Notes: generated by a model not told the origin, from the sequence alone. A DNA stretch of 18,474 bases from Bacteroidetes bacterium UBA7688 (GCA_002482815.1 DLGS01000423.1:1-18474); one strand, 5' to 3'; shown: positions 7,304-15,270, counted from the first letter of the stretch. Made by a program: numbers and translations.

Positions 7304-8992
7304 ATGACAAACTCGGATATTTCGGAATTCTTTTCAACGCTTTCGAAGCTGATGGACCTGCACGCAGAAGACAGTTTCAAGTCGAAATCATACAGTATCG
7401 CAGCTTACAATATTGACCAGCTGGAAGAAGATCTCGCTTCAATGGATGATGCTGCAATGCGCAATAGTAAAGGCATCGGAGCATCTACTGCAACAAAAAT
7501 CCGCGAGATTTTAGACACGGGTAAGTTGCAGCAACTGGAAGATATTATCAACAGAACACCACTTGGCGTGCTGGATATCATGCAAATCAAAGGTCTGGGA
7601 CCGAAAAAAGTACGCACCATCTGGACAGAAATGGGCATCGAGAGTGTGGGAGAACTGGAATATGCCTGTAATGAAAACCGTCTGGCTGCCTTTAAAGGTT
7701 TTGGACAAAAAACCCAGGAGGCAGTTTTGCAGAATATTGCGTTTATCCGTTCCAGCCAAGGCTTTCAGCTATGGGCCAGTGTCGAGAAAATGGCAAATGA
7801 TTGGGTAGGGCGATTGAGCAAATCATTTCCGCAATACAAGTTTTTATTATCCGGCGCGGTTTTGCGACAAGTGGAAACTGTATCGGAAGTGGAAATCATC
7901 AGTGATATGCCCTTGGAAACCTTGCCTAAATATTGGGCAAATGTTCCGGGCTTAAAAATGGATGTGGATGAAGTCAAAGGCAAGCTGCAACTGAATCTTC
8001 AGGACAGTATTCCGATAGATTTTACTTTTGTTTCTAAAGATAAATTGTATCAGACTTATTTCAGGAATAATTGCAGTCCGGAATTTCTGAGTGCATTTGA
8101 AACGCAATTTTCTATACCGGAAAATGCAAAAAGTGAAGAAGAAATCTTTACGCACAATAGGCTACAATTTATTACTGCGCCCATGCGTGAAAATGGCAAA
8201 ATTTTAGAGAAAGCTATTTCAGATACTATTCAAAAACCTATTCTGGCAACCGATATTAAAGGTATAATTCACTCGCATTCTAAATGGAGCGATGGTCAGG
8301 AAACCATTGAGACGATGGCAAGATACGCCATCAGCAAAGGTTTGGAATATCTGGTACTCAGCGATCACTCTCAGGCTGCTTTTTATGCAAACGGATTAAC
8401 GCCGGATAGAATTGCGGCCCAACACCAGGAAATTGACTTGCTGAATGAAAAATTAAAACCGTTCAAAATCTTCAAAAGTATCGAAGCCGATATCTTAAAC
8501 GACGGAAGCCTTGATTACGATAACAATGTTCTAAGTACGTTCGATCTGGTAATTGCTTCTGTGCACAGCAACCTGAAGATGAGCCAGGATAAAGCCATGC
8601 AACGCCTGCTGACGGCTATTCAAAATCCGCACACAACAATATTGGGACATCTTACCGGCAGGCTTTTATTATCGAGGGAAGGTTATCCGTTGGACCATAA
8701 GATGATTATTGACGCCTGTGCGGATTACGGTGTAGTAATTGAAATCAATGCGCATCCACGTCGCCTCGACCTCGACTGGCGCTGGATTGATTATGCCCTT
8801 GAGAAAAACGTTCTGCTGTCCATTAATCCGGATGCGCATGCTTTGTCGGGATACGATGATGTGTATTACGGTTGTAAAGTGGCACAGAAAGCGGGATTGA
8901 CACCAGCACAAAATCTGAGCAGTTTTTCTTTGGTGGAAATGGAAAATTTTATTGAATCAAAAAAGAGAAAACGTAATTTGCAGCCTTTATGA
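7304..8992 (+). CDS. polX: DNA polymerase X family / PHP-domain protein with altered polymerase site
   Basis: The layout is that of bacterial PolX. It runs from an N-terminal 8-kDa-like helical domain to helix-hairpin-helix motifs (IKGLGPKKV at about 95-103, FKGFGQKT at 130-137), a nucleotidyltransferase palm, and a C-terminal PHP phosphoesterase from about 316. The PHP metal ligands look complete: HSH at 323-325, Asp354-His355, Glu394, His421, His449, His484, and Asp510/His512 in NPDAH. The palm is unusual. Where family members have GS.RRGKE...GDIDIL, this one has SGAVLRQVETVSEVEII (183-199), so the two catalytic Asp appear as Glu195 and Glu197 and the Arg pair is lost. Asp239 (IPIDFTF) may be the third carboxylate. 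It may act mainly as a PHP nuclease or phosphoesterase. The ATG at 7304 is preferred to a TTG seven codons upstream. It overlaps trpS as ATGA. Confidence 0.88.
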   Translation: MTNSDISEFFSTLSKLMDLHAEDSFKSKSYSIAAYNIDQLEEDLASMDDAAMRNSKGIGASTATKIREILDTGKLQQLEDIINRTPLGVLDIMQIKGLGPKKVRTIWTEMGIESVGELEYACNENRLAAFKGFGQKTQEAVLQNIAFIRSSQGFQLWASVEKMANDWVGRLSKSFPQYKFLLSGAVLRQVETVSEVEIISDMPLETLPKYWANVPGLKMDVDEVKGKLQLNLQDSIPIDFTFVSKDKLYQTYFRNNCSPEFLSAFETQFSIPENAKSEEEIFTHNRLQFITAPMRENGKILEKAISDTIQKPILATDIKGIIHSHSKWSDGQETIETMARYAISKGLEYLVLSDHSQAAFYANGLTPDRIAAQHQEIDLLNEKLKPFKIFKSIEADILNDGSLDYDNNVLSTFDLVIASVHSNLKMSQDKAMQRLLTAIQNPHTTILGHLTGRLLLSREGYPLDHKMIIDACADYGVVIEINAHPRRLDLDWRWIDYALEKNVLLSINPDAHALSGYDDVYYGCKVAQKAGLTPAQNLSSFSLVEMENFIESKKRKRNLQPL

Positions 8993-9987
8993 GCAAAGAG
9001 ATTGTTGTGAGCGGCATCCGCTCTACCGGATACCTACACCTTGGGAATTATTTTGGCGCCATGCGCAATTATGTAAAAATGCAGGATGATTACAACTGTT
9101 ACTTTTTTGTAGCGGATTATCATTCCCTCACTACGCATCCTGATCCGAAAGATTTACGCGCCAATGTTTACCGTGTTGTGGCGGAAAATGTGGCTTGTGG
9201 CCTTGATCCGGAGAAAGTAGCTTTATATGCCCAAAGTGATTTGCCCGAAATTCCCGAGCTCTACCTGATGCTGAATATGCTGGCTTACAAAGGTGAACTG
9301 GAGAAAGTGCCAACTTTTAAAGATAAAGTGCGCCTGAATCCGGATAATGTCAATGCAGGCTTGCTGACCTATCCTGTCTTGATGACGGCTGATATTTTGA
9401 TTCATCGTGCTCTGCATGTGCCGGTAGGAAAAGACCAGGAGCAACACGTCGAAATGGCAAGAAACTTTGCTCAACGATTTAACCATCGCTACGGTGATTT
9501 ATTTCCTGAACCTTATCCGTTCAATTACGGCAGTACTTTGGTAAAAGTGCCCAGTCTGGATGGAAACGGAAAAATGAGCAAAAGCGAAAACCTGAATGCA
9601 ACTTTATTTCTGGCAGACGATGACGATACCATCCGTAAGAAAGTCATGAAGACAAAAACGGATTCCGGCCCAACAGAACACAACTCTGAAATGCCTGAAC
9701 TGATTCAGAATGTGTTTCAATTACTACGATTGGTTTCTGCTGATGATACGGTTGCCAACTTTACCTCAAATTACAACGATTGTACCATTCGTTACGGCGA
9801 TTTGAAGAAACAATTGGCAGAAGATATGGTTGCGTTTATTGCGCCCATCCGTGAGCGTGCAAAAGCCTTGCAAGAGGATGAAAATCAAATTCAAAAGATA
9901 TTAAAAGAAGGAGCCGAGAAAGCCAGAGTTAGCGCCAGACAAACGATTGATGCTGCGAGAAAGGCGATTGGGATTAATTATTATTGA
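8989..9987 (+). CDS. trpS: Tryptophanyl-tRNA synthetase
   Basis: TrpS is the class I aminoacyl-tRNA synthetase that charges tRNA-Trp. The ATP-binding HIGH-type motif appears as HLGN (17-20, in STGYLHLGNYFGA) and the second signature as KMSKS at 195-199. Other family marks are FVADYHSLT near 40, LLTYPVLMTADIL at 125-136, and VGKDQEQHVE at 146-155. The length of 332 residues is normal for bacterial TrpS. The start overlaps the end of the PolX-like gene by 4 bases (ATGA), and the stop overlaps the next small gene as TGATG, so the three genes are very likely translationally coupled. No T-box or trp leader is seen, as expected for an internal operon gene. Confidence 0.97.
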   Translation: MSKEIVVSGIRSTGYLHLGNYFGAMRNYVKMQDDYNCYFFVADYHSLTTHPDPKDLRANVYRVVAENVACGLDPEKVALYAQSDLPEIPELYLMLNMLAYKGELEKVPTFKDKVRLNPDNVNAGLLTYPVLMTADILIHRALHVPVGKDQEQHVEMARNFAQRFNHRYGDLFPEPYPFNYGSTLVKVPSLDGNGKMSKSENLNATLFLADDDDTIRKKVMKTKTDSGPTEHNSEMPELIQNVFQLLRLVSADDTVANFTSNYNDCTIRYGDLKKQLAEDMVAFIAPIRERAKALQEDENQIQKILKEGAEKARVSARQTIDAARKAIGINYY

Positions 9988-10154
9988 TGGGACAGTCTAA
10001 TCAACAAATCGAAAAGGGTAAATTGAGGAAATATATTACCAAAAAGGAAAAGAAAGAAGTAAAGAAGCTCCAACGGAGAAAGAAAAGGAGGGAGAATAAA
10101 AATTTAGGAAATCCCAATCCCAAATATAATAGGTACGCAGGTTGGGTTTTGTAA
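9987..10154 (+). CDS. Small, very basic hypothetical protein (55 aa)
   Basis: An ATG sharing its A with the trpS stop (TGATG) opens a 55-codon frame ending in TAA at 10154. After a short polar start, the middle is a run of Lys, Arg, Glu and Gln (about residues 10-38, including KKLQRRKKRREN), predicted as one long charged helix. The tail is Asn/Pro/Tyr-rich: LGNPNPKYNRYAGWVL. The overlap with trpS, the frame filling almost exactly the gap to nth (3 bases between the convergent stops), and the ordered tail argue that it is a real gene. The charge suggests RNA, DNA or ribosome binding, but I do not recognise a named family and claim no function. Confidence 0.65.
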   Translation: MGQSNQQIEKGKLRKYITKKEKKEVKKLQRRKKRRENKNLGNPNPKYNRYAGWVL

Positions 10155-10157
10155 AAC

Positions 10158-10802
10158 TCACCCCTTCACATTCATCGCATAATATTTACAAGCCTCTGTT
10201 ATCGGGCAAATATCGCATTTAGGATTGCGGGCCACGCAAACGTAACGCCCGTGCAGTATGAGCCAATGATGCGCAATATGAACCTGCTCTTTGGGAATAT
10301 TTTTGATCAGTTGCAGTTCTGCCTGCAATACATTTTTAGCATTAGTGGTCAATCCTATTCTTGCCGAAACTCTGAATACGTGGGTATCCACAGCCATGTT
10401 GGGTTGCTCATCTATTACGGAGGTAATCACATTTGCGGTCTTCCTCCCAACGCCGGGCAGCTCAATTAATTCCTTCACCGTGTGCGGCACTTCACCTCCA
10501 AATTTCTCCATCAGCATTTGCGCCATTCCTATCAGATGCTTCGTTTTATTGTTTGGGTAACTAATGCTTCTGATAATCGGGAACAGGTCGTCAAACTCTG
10601 CTTTGGCAAGGCTTGGTGCATCCGGATATCTGGCGAAAATATTGGGTGTGGTCATATTCACCCGCTTGTCGGTGCATTGCGCAGAAAGGATGACTGCCAC
10701 TAAAAGCTGAAAGGAATTGTCGTACAACAATTCCGTTTCTGCTTCAGGCATATTGTGCTGAAACCAATTGAGTATATATTCGTAACGCTGCTTTTTTGTC
10801 AT
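10158..10802 (-). CDS. nth: Endonuclease III, DNA glycosylase/AP lyase
   Basis: Nth removes oxidised pyrimidines and cuts the abasic strand in base excision repair. The sequence shows LSAQCTDKRVN at 39-49, the helix-hairpin-helix ELPGVGRKTANVI with catalytic Lys121, the catalytic Asp139 in AVDTHVFRVS, and a C-terminal [4Fe-4S] cluster motif C-x6-C-x2-C-x5-C (Cys189, 196, 199, 205). The length of 214 residues equals the E. coli type. The start overlaps the msrB stop as ATGA, so the two repair genes (oxidised bases and oxidised methionine) are coupled. The 3' end faces the small basic protein gene with 3 bases between stops. Confidence 0.97.
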   Translation of the reverse strand: MTKKQRYEYILNWFQHNMPEAETELLYDNSFQLLVAVILSAQCTDKRVNMTTPNIFARYPDAPSLAKAEFDDLFPIIRSISYPNNKTKHLIGMAQMLMEKFGGEVPHTVKELIELPGVGRKTANVITSVIDEQPNMAVDTHVFRVSARIGLTTNAKNVLQAELQLIKNIPKEQVHIAHHWLILHGRYVCVARNPKCDICPITEACKYYAMNVKG

Positions 10803-11356
10803 TTGGCATTTGCATCATCGGGAACAAAGTCCAATACCACGCTGTTCATACAAAAGCGCTTGTAAGTTGGTGCCGGCCCGTCATCAAAAATATGACCCAG
10901 GTGAGAATCACAACGGCCACAAAGTACCTCGGTCCGTTTCATTCCATAAGCATTATCCTCTTCATAGCGAACACTGTTTCCCGTTAAAGATTCATAGAAA
11001 CTTGGCCAACCGCAACTACTGGCAAACTTTGCACCGGAACGAAACAATGGATTACCGCAAACGGCACAATAGTAAGTTCCTTTAGCGTCCGTTTTATAAT
11101 ATTTTCCGGAAAAGGCATATTCAGTGCCTTTCTCGCGGGCTACATCATACGTTTCTTTGCTTAATATTTTTTTCCATTCCTCGTTGCTGACGTTGAGTTT
11201 CTTCGTGTCGGTGCGGGAGTAATATGGATTGTTGTTATTCGTTTCATTGCTCATAGTTGTTCCTTTTTTTTGTGCATTACTGCATTGGCTGAATGATAAC
11301 ATCGCAAAGCAGGCTATCATTATTTTAGAGGCAAGCTGAAACAATTGGCTTTTCAT
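10799..11356 (-). CDS. msrB: Peptide-methionine (R)-S-oxide reductase, exported form
   Basis: MsrB reduces the R-sulfoxide of methionine in proteins. Two zinc-binding CxxC pairs (Cys97/100 in YYCAVCG and Cys146/149 in LCGRCDSHLGHIFDDGP), CGWPSFYE at 115-122, and the catalytic Cys169 in RFCMNS are all present. Compared with the cytosolic E. coli enzyme it has about 45 extra N-terminal residues. These include a hydrophobic segment (8-22) followed by FSQCSNAQ, which could be a signal peptide cut after SNA or a loosely fitting lipobox at Cys25. It is therefore probably periplasmic or membrane-attached. An internal ATG at codon 35 (MSNETNN) precedes the full catalytic domain and could give a cytosolic form. 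It is followed by nth with a 4-base overlap. Only 114 bases separate it from sdaA. Confidence 0.94.
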   Translation of the reverse strand: MKSQLFQLASKIMIACFAMLSFSQCSNAQKKGTTMSNETNNNNPYYSRTDTKKLNVSNEEWKKILSKETYDVAREKGTEYAFSGKYYKTDAKGTYYCAVCGNPLFRSGAKFASSCGWPSFYESLTGNSVRYEEDNAYGMKRTEVLCGRCDSHLGHIFDDGPAPTYKRFCMNSVVLDFVPDDANAK

Positions 11357-11470
11357 AATTTTGTTGATGAAGATGAAGAATAACTAAATTACGAATCACA
11401 ATTGATCTTAGTTTCTAAAGAAAAGCAAAATCCCTCCATTAACCTTTCATCATTCATCATTAACCATTAG

Positions 11471-12901
11471 CTAGCACTCCGGCAGACTGATTGGAATATT
11501 CGTAGCCAAACCACCTTCAGCAGTTTCTTTGTATTTATGATTCATATCCAAGGCCGTTTCCCACATCGTATTGACTACCGCATCCAATGAGACTCTTGCA
11601 TTATCAGGATTGCTTTGCAAGGCTAATTGTGAAGCAGTGATGGCTTTGATGGAACCCATCGTATTCCGCTCGATGCAAGGCACCTGCACCAGTCCTGCTA
11701 TTGGGTCGCATGTAAGACCAAGATGATGCTCCATAGCAATTTCGGCTGCCTGAAGACATTGTTTTACTGTGCCGCCAAGTACCGCCGTAAGCCCTGCTGC
11801 CGCCATCGCTGAAGATACACCGATTTCGGCCTGGCAACCACCCATTGCAGCTGAAATGGTTGCACCTTTTTTGAAAATGCTGCCGATTTCTGAAGAGGTC
11901 AGCATATAATTCAGAATTTTTTCTTCATCATAACCATCGCAAAAAGTTACGAAATACTGCAACACCGCAGGAATAACGCCGGCAGCACCATTGGTAGGCG
12001 CCGTAACTACGCGGCTGAAAGCGGCATTTTCTTCATTTACCGCCAGAGCAAAACAACTGACCCAATCCAGTGTATATTGGAATCCGGAACCACCTTCGCG
12101 TATTGCCTGAACCCACTCATCATAATTATTATAAGTACGCCCTTTTAGTAATCTTTTGTTTAAGGCGGAAGCACGACGGGTAACGTTTAACCCTCCCGGT
12201 AATATTCCTCCGATATGGCAACCGCGATAAATGCAATCGCGCATTGTTTCCCATATTTTTAATACACCTGCACGTGTTTCCTTTTCGCTGCGCCAGGCAT
12301 GTTCATTTTCCATCACAACATCAGCTATACTCAAGCCCGATTTGATGCACCAATGCAGCAAATCAGCAGACTTTTCGATAGGGAAGGGGAGATCATTATT
12401 TAGTTTTGAGCTGTTATCTTCACCTTCTTTCACCACAAAACCACCACCAATGGAATAATAAGTTTCGGCTACTTCGTTACCATTATTTAATGTGCACAGA
12501 AAAGTAAGTGCATTCGGATGAAAGGGTAAGCTTTCAGTCATCAAAAATTCAACAGAGACATTATTGGGGTCAAAGGGAACGATTTTTTTCCCACCCAGGT
12601 TTAATTTTCCTTCAGTACTAATCTGTTGGATAGTTGTAGTGATGATGTTCACATCAAAGGTTACCGGATCTTCTCCGCACACACCAAGAATTACAGCGAT
12701 ATCCGTTCCGTGTCCCTTACCGGTTTTTGCAAGAGAACCATACAGTAAAACCTTTACGGCGCTTACTTCTTCAAGTCCAAATTGGGTATCAATACTTTCT
12801 AAAAACCGCAATGCGGCACGCCATGGGCCAAGCGTATGGGAACTGCTTGGGCCAATGCCGATTTTAAACATGTCGAATATGGAAATGCTTTCTCTGTTCA
12901 C
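11471..12901 (-). CDS. sdaA: L-serine dehydratase, iron-sulfur type, single chain
   Basis: This enzyme deaminates L-serine to pyruvate and ammonia with a [4Fe-4S] cluster. Its 476 residues join the beta-like N-terminal part ([22 protein letters not shown] at 6-27) and the alpha catalytic part (APTNGAAGV at 301-309). Cluster cysteines are Cys356 (MGGCQAEIG), Cys398 (LTCDP) and Cys409 (VPCIERN). Their spacing of 42 and 11 equals that of the structurally known Legionella enzyme. The last residue is Cys476 (SLPEC), the tail cysteine that in that enzyme reaches into the active site as fourth iron ligand and is displaced by serine. I chose the GTG at 12901 because the conserved N-terminus starts just after it and an in-frame stop lies nine codons upstream. 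It follows the MaoC-like gene after 152 bases. Confidence 0.96.
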   Translation of the reverse strand: MNRESISIFDMFKIGIGPSSSHTLGPWRAALRFLESIDTQFGLEEVSAVKVLLYGSLAKTGKGHGTDIAVILGVCGEDPVTFDVNIITTTIQQISTEGKLNLGGKKIVPFDPNNVSVEFLMTESLPFHPNALTFLCTLNNGNEVAETYYSIGGGFVVKEGEDNSSKLNNDLPFPIEKSADLLHWCIKSGLSIADVVMENEHAWRSEKETRAGVLKIWETMRDCIYRGCHIGGILPGGLNVTRRASALNKRLLKGRTYNNYDEWVQAIREGGSGFQYTLDWVSCFALAVNEENAAFSRVVTAPTNGAAGVIPAVLQYFVTFCDGYDEEKILNYMLTSSEIGSIFKKGATISAAMGGCQAEIGVSSAMAAAGLTAVLGGTVKQCLQAAEIAMEHHLGLTCDPIAGLVQVPCIERNTMGSIKAITASQLALQSNPDNARVSLDAVVNTMWETALDMNHKYKETAEGGLATNIPISLPEC

Positions 12902-13053
12902 GGTATTAAAAATACAGGTTGGTTAGTTAGTAGATTCTATATGCAAGATAACTCAAAAAATGAGTGGCAGAAATATAAAATTGATTGCGCGCTATAGCAT
13001 AACAGTACGCAATACAAATTGATTGTAAATAATAAGAATTGTGGGTTGCAGAA

Positions 13054-13464
13054 TTACCAGACGTATTGCTTTTTATTGAGCAACATTGCCTCTCCGGCAA
13101 TTGTTTTATCACCTGTAGAAACTTCAAAAACCTCACAATCGTAAAGAATTCTGTTTTTTTCAGCAAAGATTTCTTTTACGGTAACGACAGCTTCATATTC
13201 TACATCTGTAAACATAGGTTTCAACCATTTCATGGTCTGGCTGAGGTATACATGTCCATCAGCATACCAAAGCGCACCAAAAATTTTTGTAAAAACACTG
13301 GCTCCCAAAAATCCGTGGATAATCCTTCTGCCAAACATACTTGCTGCTCCTGCAGCCTCATCTATATGTAATGGATTAGTATCTCCGCTGACTTTTGCAT
13401 AACCGTCAACATCTGTTTGAGTATAAGAAAATTTATGTCTGAATGAATCGCCGGTCTTAATCAT
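13054..13464 (-). CDS. MaoC-like hot-dog dehydratase, PhaJ-like (R)-enoyl-CoA hydratase
   Basis: A small hot-dog-fold protein of 136 residues, the length of single-domain PhaJ/MaoC hydratases. The hydratase-2 motif is clear: Asp28 and His33 in SGDTNPLHID, followed by FGRRIIHGFLGAS (44-56). Members add water to trans-2-enoyl-CoA to give (R)-3-hydroxyacyl-CoA, which feeds polyhydroxyalkanoate synthesis, or work in fatty-acid metabolism. The neighbour favours the first role: it is divergent from a PhaE-like gene 274 bases away. A well-spaced promoter match precedes it. Its chain-length preference cannot be read, and a fatty-acid-synthesis or unrelated MaoC role remains possible. Confidence 0.87.
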   Translation of the reverse strand: MIKTGDSFRHKFSYTQTDVDGYAKVSGDTNPLHIDEAAGAASMFGRRIIHGFLGASVFTKIFGALWYADGHVYLSQTMKWLKPMFTDVEYEAVVTVKEIFAEKNRILYDCEVFEVSTGDKTIAGEAMLLNKKQYVW

Positions 13465-13483
13465 AATGGTTAATTTTTTGTAG

Positions 13484-13514
13484 CGAAAGTAATCGAAATT
13501 ATGAAAGAAGCAAA
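13484..13514 (-). promoter_or_regulatory. Candidate promoter of the MaoC-like gene
   Basis: On the minus strand TTTG (13514-13511), a 19-base spacer and TACTTTCG (13491-13484) match TTTG-N19-TAnnTTTG with one mismatch. The predicted start near 13477 leaves a leader of about 13 bases before the ATG at 13464. Confidence 0.5.
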
Positions 13515-13635
13515 TGATTTTTAGCCTTAAAACAGTTGAATTTATAGCGTTGGCAAGCCTCTTGATGTATGGTTAAATTATTGTTAGCATTAGAAATTAG
13601 GCCATCAATTAACAATTTTTCTAACTGTTTGCCAT

Positions 13636-13643
13636 TACCTTTG
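13636..13643 (+). promoter_or_regulatory. Candidate -7 box for the PhaE-like gene
   Basis: TACCTTTG is an exact TAnnTTTG match; the -33 region is T-rich without a clear TTTG. Transcription from here would give a leader of roughly 90 bases before the ATG at 13739, long for this window. Confidence 0.4.
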
Positions 13644-13738
13644 CGGCGCCTAAAGGAACTTTTTTGTTAATATCTTAGAAATCCGGACGGCAAAACAATA
13701 TTCGAAACCTATTTTTTCAAACAATAAATAACAAAACA

Positions 13739-15250
13739 ATGGCTAAGCTTAACGGAAGCAACTTAATGGAAAGTGTGCTTGAAACGCAAAAAAGCATGGT
13801 AGACAAAATGGTAGAAAGCACCAAAAAATTGGCTAACGGCAATACTATGGTGAACGAAACCATCAATAAAGGTACTGAGTGGTATAACAACTGGCTTGAG
13901 AACCAAAAGAAAGCAATGGGTGCAACAACTGCAAAAGCTGAATCTTTTGGTGCAGGTGCACAGGATAATGCAAATAAAATGTCCGATTTTTTTCAAAACT
14001 GGCAGAGCAAACAAACTGAAGCTGCAAAACAAATGTATGATATGAACCAAAACTGGTTTAAAGCGACAACTGAGCAAGCTAAAGGTTTTAATATGAACAA
14101 TCCTATGGATCAGTTCAACAACTGGAACAGTCAAATGAACAACATGATGACTGCAATGAACAACCAAAACATGATGAACCAATTTCAAAATTGGAGCAAA
14201 GGCATGATGAATCAGAATCCATTCTCTATGGATAGCATGAAATCATCTGCTGACAGCATGACAAATTTGTTCAATCAGTTTTCTGAAATGATGAACTACA
14301 ATTTCTCTTCTTTGCAGAAATCAATGCAGGCCGGTACTCCACAGGATGCTTTCCGCAATATGATGAACGTAAACGAAGGTTTTGTACGTTTCTCTGAAAT
14401 GTGGTCACCAATGATGAGTTCTATCCAGAACAAAACATTCAATATGGATGCTTTTAAGAAAATGGTAGAACCAGCGATGTACAAAGACCTTATGGACAAA
14501 TTGTTTGGTTTTATGCCAGAGCATACAAATCAATACATGCAGAACCTGAGCAAAATGATGCAGGACAACATGAAAGGCTTTAATGGTGCTGCCGGCTACA
14601 ACCAGATGAAATCTATGATGGGCAATATGGTTCCTGGATTCAATCAGAATGAAATGATGGAAAGCATGTTGGGTGGTTATAACAATATGAAAAATTCTAT
14701 GAACAGCATTTTTGCTCCAATGGGCAAAATGATGGGCCAGAATGATATGACCAAAAACATGGCAGAATGGAGCGATCTTGCTGACAAAATGGTTGTTTAC
14801 AATATCAAGAATGCAGAAATGCAACACATGATATATGAGAAAGGCACCAAAATAATGGATAAAGTTGCTGAATCTATCATCAACAAACAAGAAAATGGTG
14901 AAGAAGTTGGTAGCGTAATGGCTCTTTATCAGGAGTGGTTGAACATCAGCGATGCCGAGTTTGTTGCCCTTTTCGAAAGCGATGAGTATTCTCAGATAAT
15001 GGCGGAAGTGGCTTCATTGAAAATGAAATTGAGCAAAGAAACTGATATGCTGATGGAAAAATCTTTGAGCAAAATACCAGTAGCTACCCGTAGCGAAATG
15101 GAAGAAATGCACAAAGCTATCTACGACCTGAAAAAACAAGTTCGCCAATTAGAAAAAATGCTAGAGCTGGAAACTTTGGAAAACATCGAAGAAACTCCGG
15201 TTTCTGAATTGCCAAAAGTAGCTGCAAAAAAATCTGCAACTAAGAAGTAA
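13739..15250 (+). CDS. PhaE-like PHA synthase subunit / phasin-like protein
   Basis: The protein has 503 residues. The C-terminal third (about 395-478) fits PhaE, the non-catalytic subunit of class III polyhydroxyalkanoate synthase: YQEWLNISDAEFVALFESDEY, then helical sequence, then PVATRSEMEEMHKAIYDLKKQVRQL as a coiled coil. The first 340 residues are low-complexity, with about 52 Met plus many Asn and Gln, and contain five xNW motifs (ending at Trp52, 88, 106, 129 and 152). The helical, amphipathic, charged N-terminus is reminiscent of phasins, which coat PHA granules. The tail AAKKSATKK is basic. PhaE proteins I know are usually about 350-400 residues, so this one is long. PhaC is absent from the window; the divergent MaoC-like gene could supply hydroxyacyl-CoA. 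A strong terminator ends the unit. It could instead be a pure granule-structure protein. Confidence 0.75.
   Translation: MAKLNGSNLMESVLETQKSMVDKMVESTKKLANGNTMVNETINKGTEWYNNWLENQKKAMGATTAKAESFGAGAQDNANKMSDFFQNWQSKQTEAAKQMYDMNQNWFKATTEQAKGFNMNNPMDQFNNWNSQMNNMMTAMNNQNMMNQFQNWSKGMMNQNPFSMDSMKSSADSMTNLFNQFSEMMNYNFSSLQKSMQAGTPQDAFRNMMNVNEGFVRFSEMWSPMMSSIQNKTFNMDAFKKMVEPAMYKDLMDKLFGFMPEHTNQYMQNLSKMMQDNMKGFNGAAGYNQMKSMMGNMVPGFNQNEMMESMLGGYNNMKNSMNSIFAPMGKMMGQNDMTKNMAEWSDLADKMVVYNIKNAEMQHMIYEKGTKIMDKVAESIINKQENGEEVGSVMALYQEWLNISDAEFVALFESDEYSQIMAEVASLKMKLSKETDMLMEKSLSKIPVATRSEMEEMHKAIYDLKKQVRQLEKMLELETLENIEETPVSELPKVAAKKSATKK
13883..14194 (+). repeat. Protein-level repeat: five xNW motifs in the PhaE-like gene
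   Basis: YNNW (49-52), FQNW (85-88), NQNW (103-106), FNNW (126-129) and FQNW (149-152) recur with spacings of 36, 18, 23 and 23 residues, each in a helical Gln/Lys-rich setting. The DNA of the units has diverged, so this is an old or selected repeat rather than a recent tandem duplication. Confidence 0.6.
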
Positions 15251-15270
15251 TCAATTAGTTATTATTTATC

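Noticed and set aside
12951..12965. Small hairpin ACTCA/TGAGT downstream of the MaoC-like gene
   Set aside because: The stem is only 5 base pairs and has no T-run on the minus strand, so it is not a convincing terminator.
12927..13166. Minus-strand 79-codon frame between the MaoC-like and sdaA genes
   Set aside because: It overlaps the 3' end of the MaoC-like gene in another frame, has unordered composition and no neighbour signal.
13763..14890. Long minus-strand open frames (141 and 161 codons) opposite the PhaE-like gene
   Set aside because: They are His/Val-rich products of reading ATG- and AAC-rich codons backwards (CAT, GTT), which seldom give stops. The plus strand is the coherent protein.
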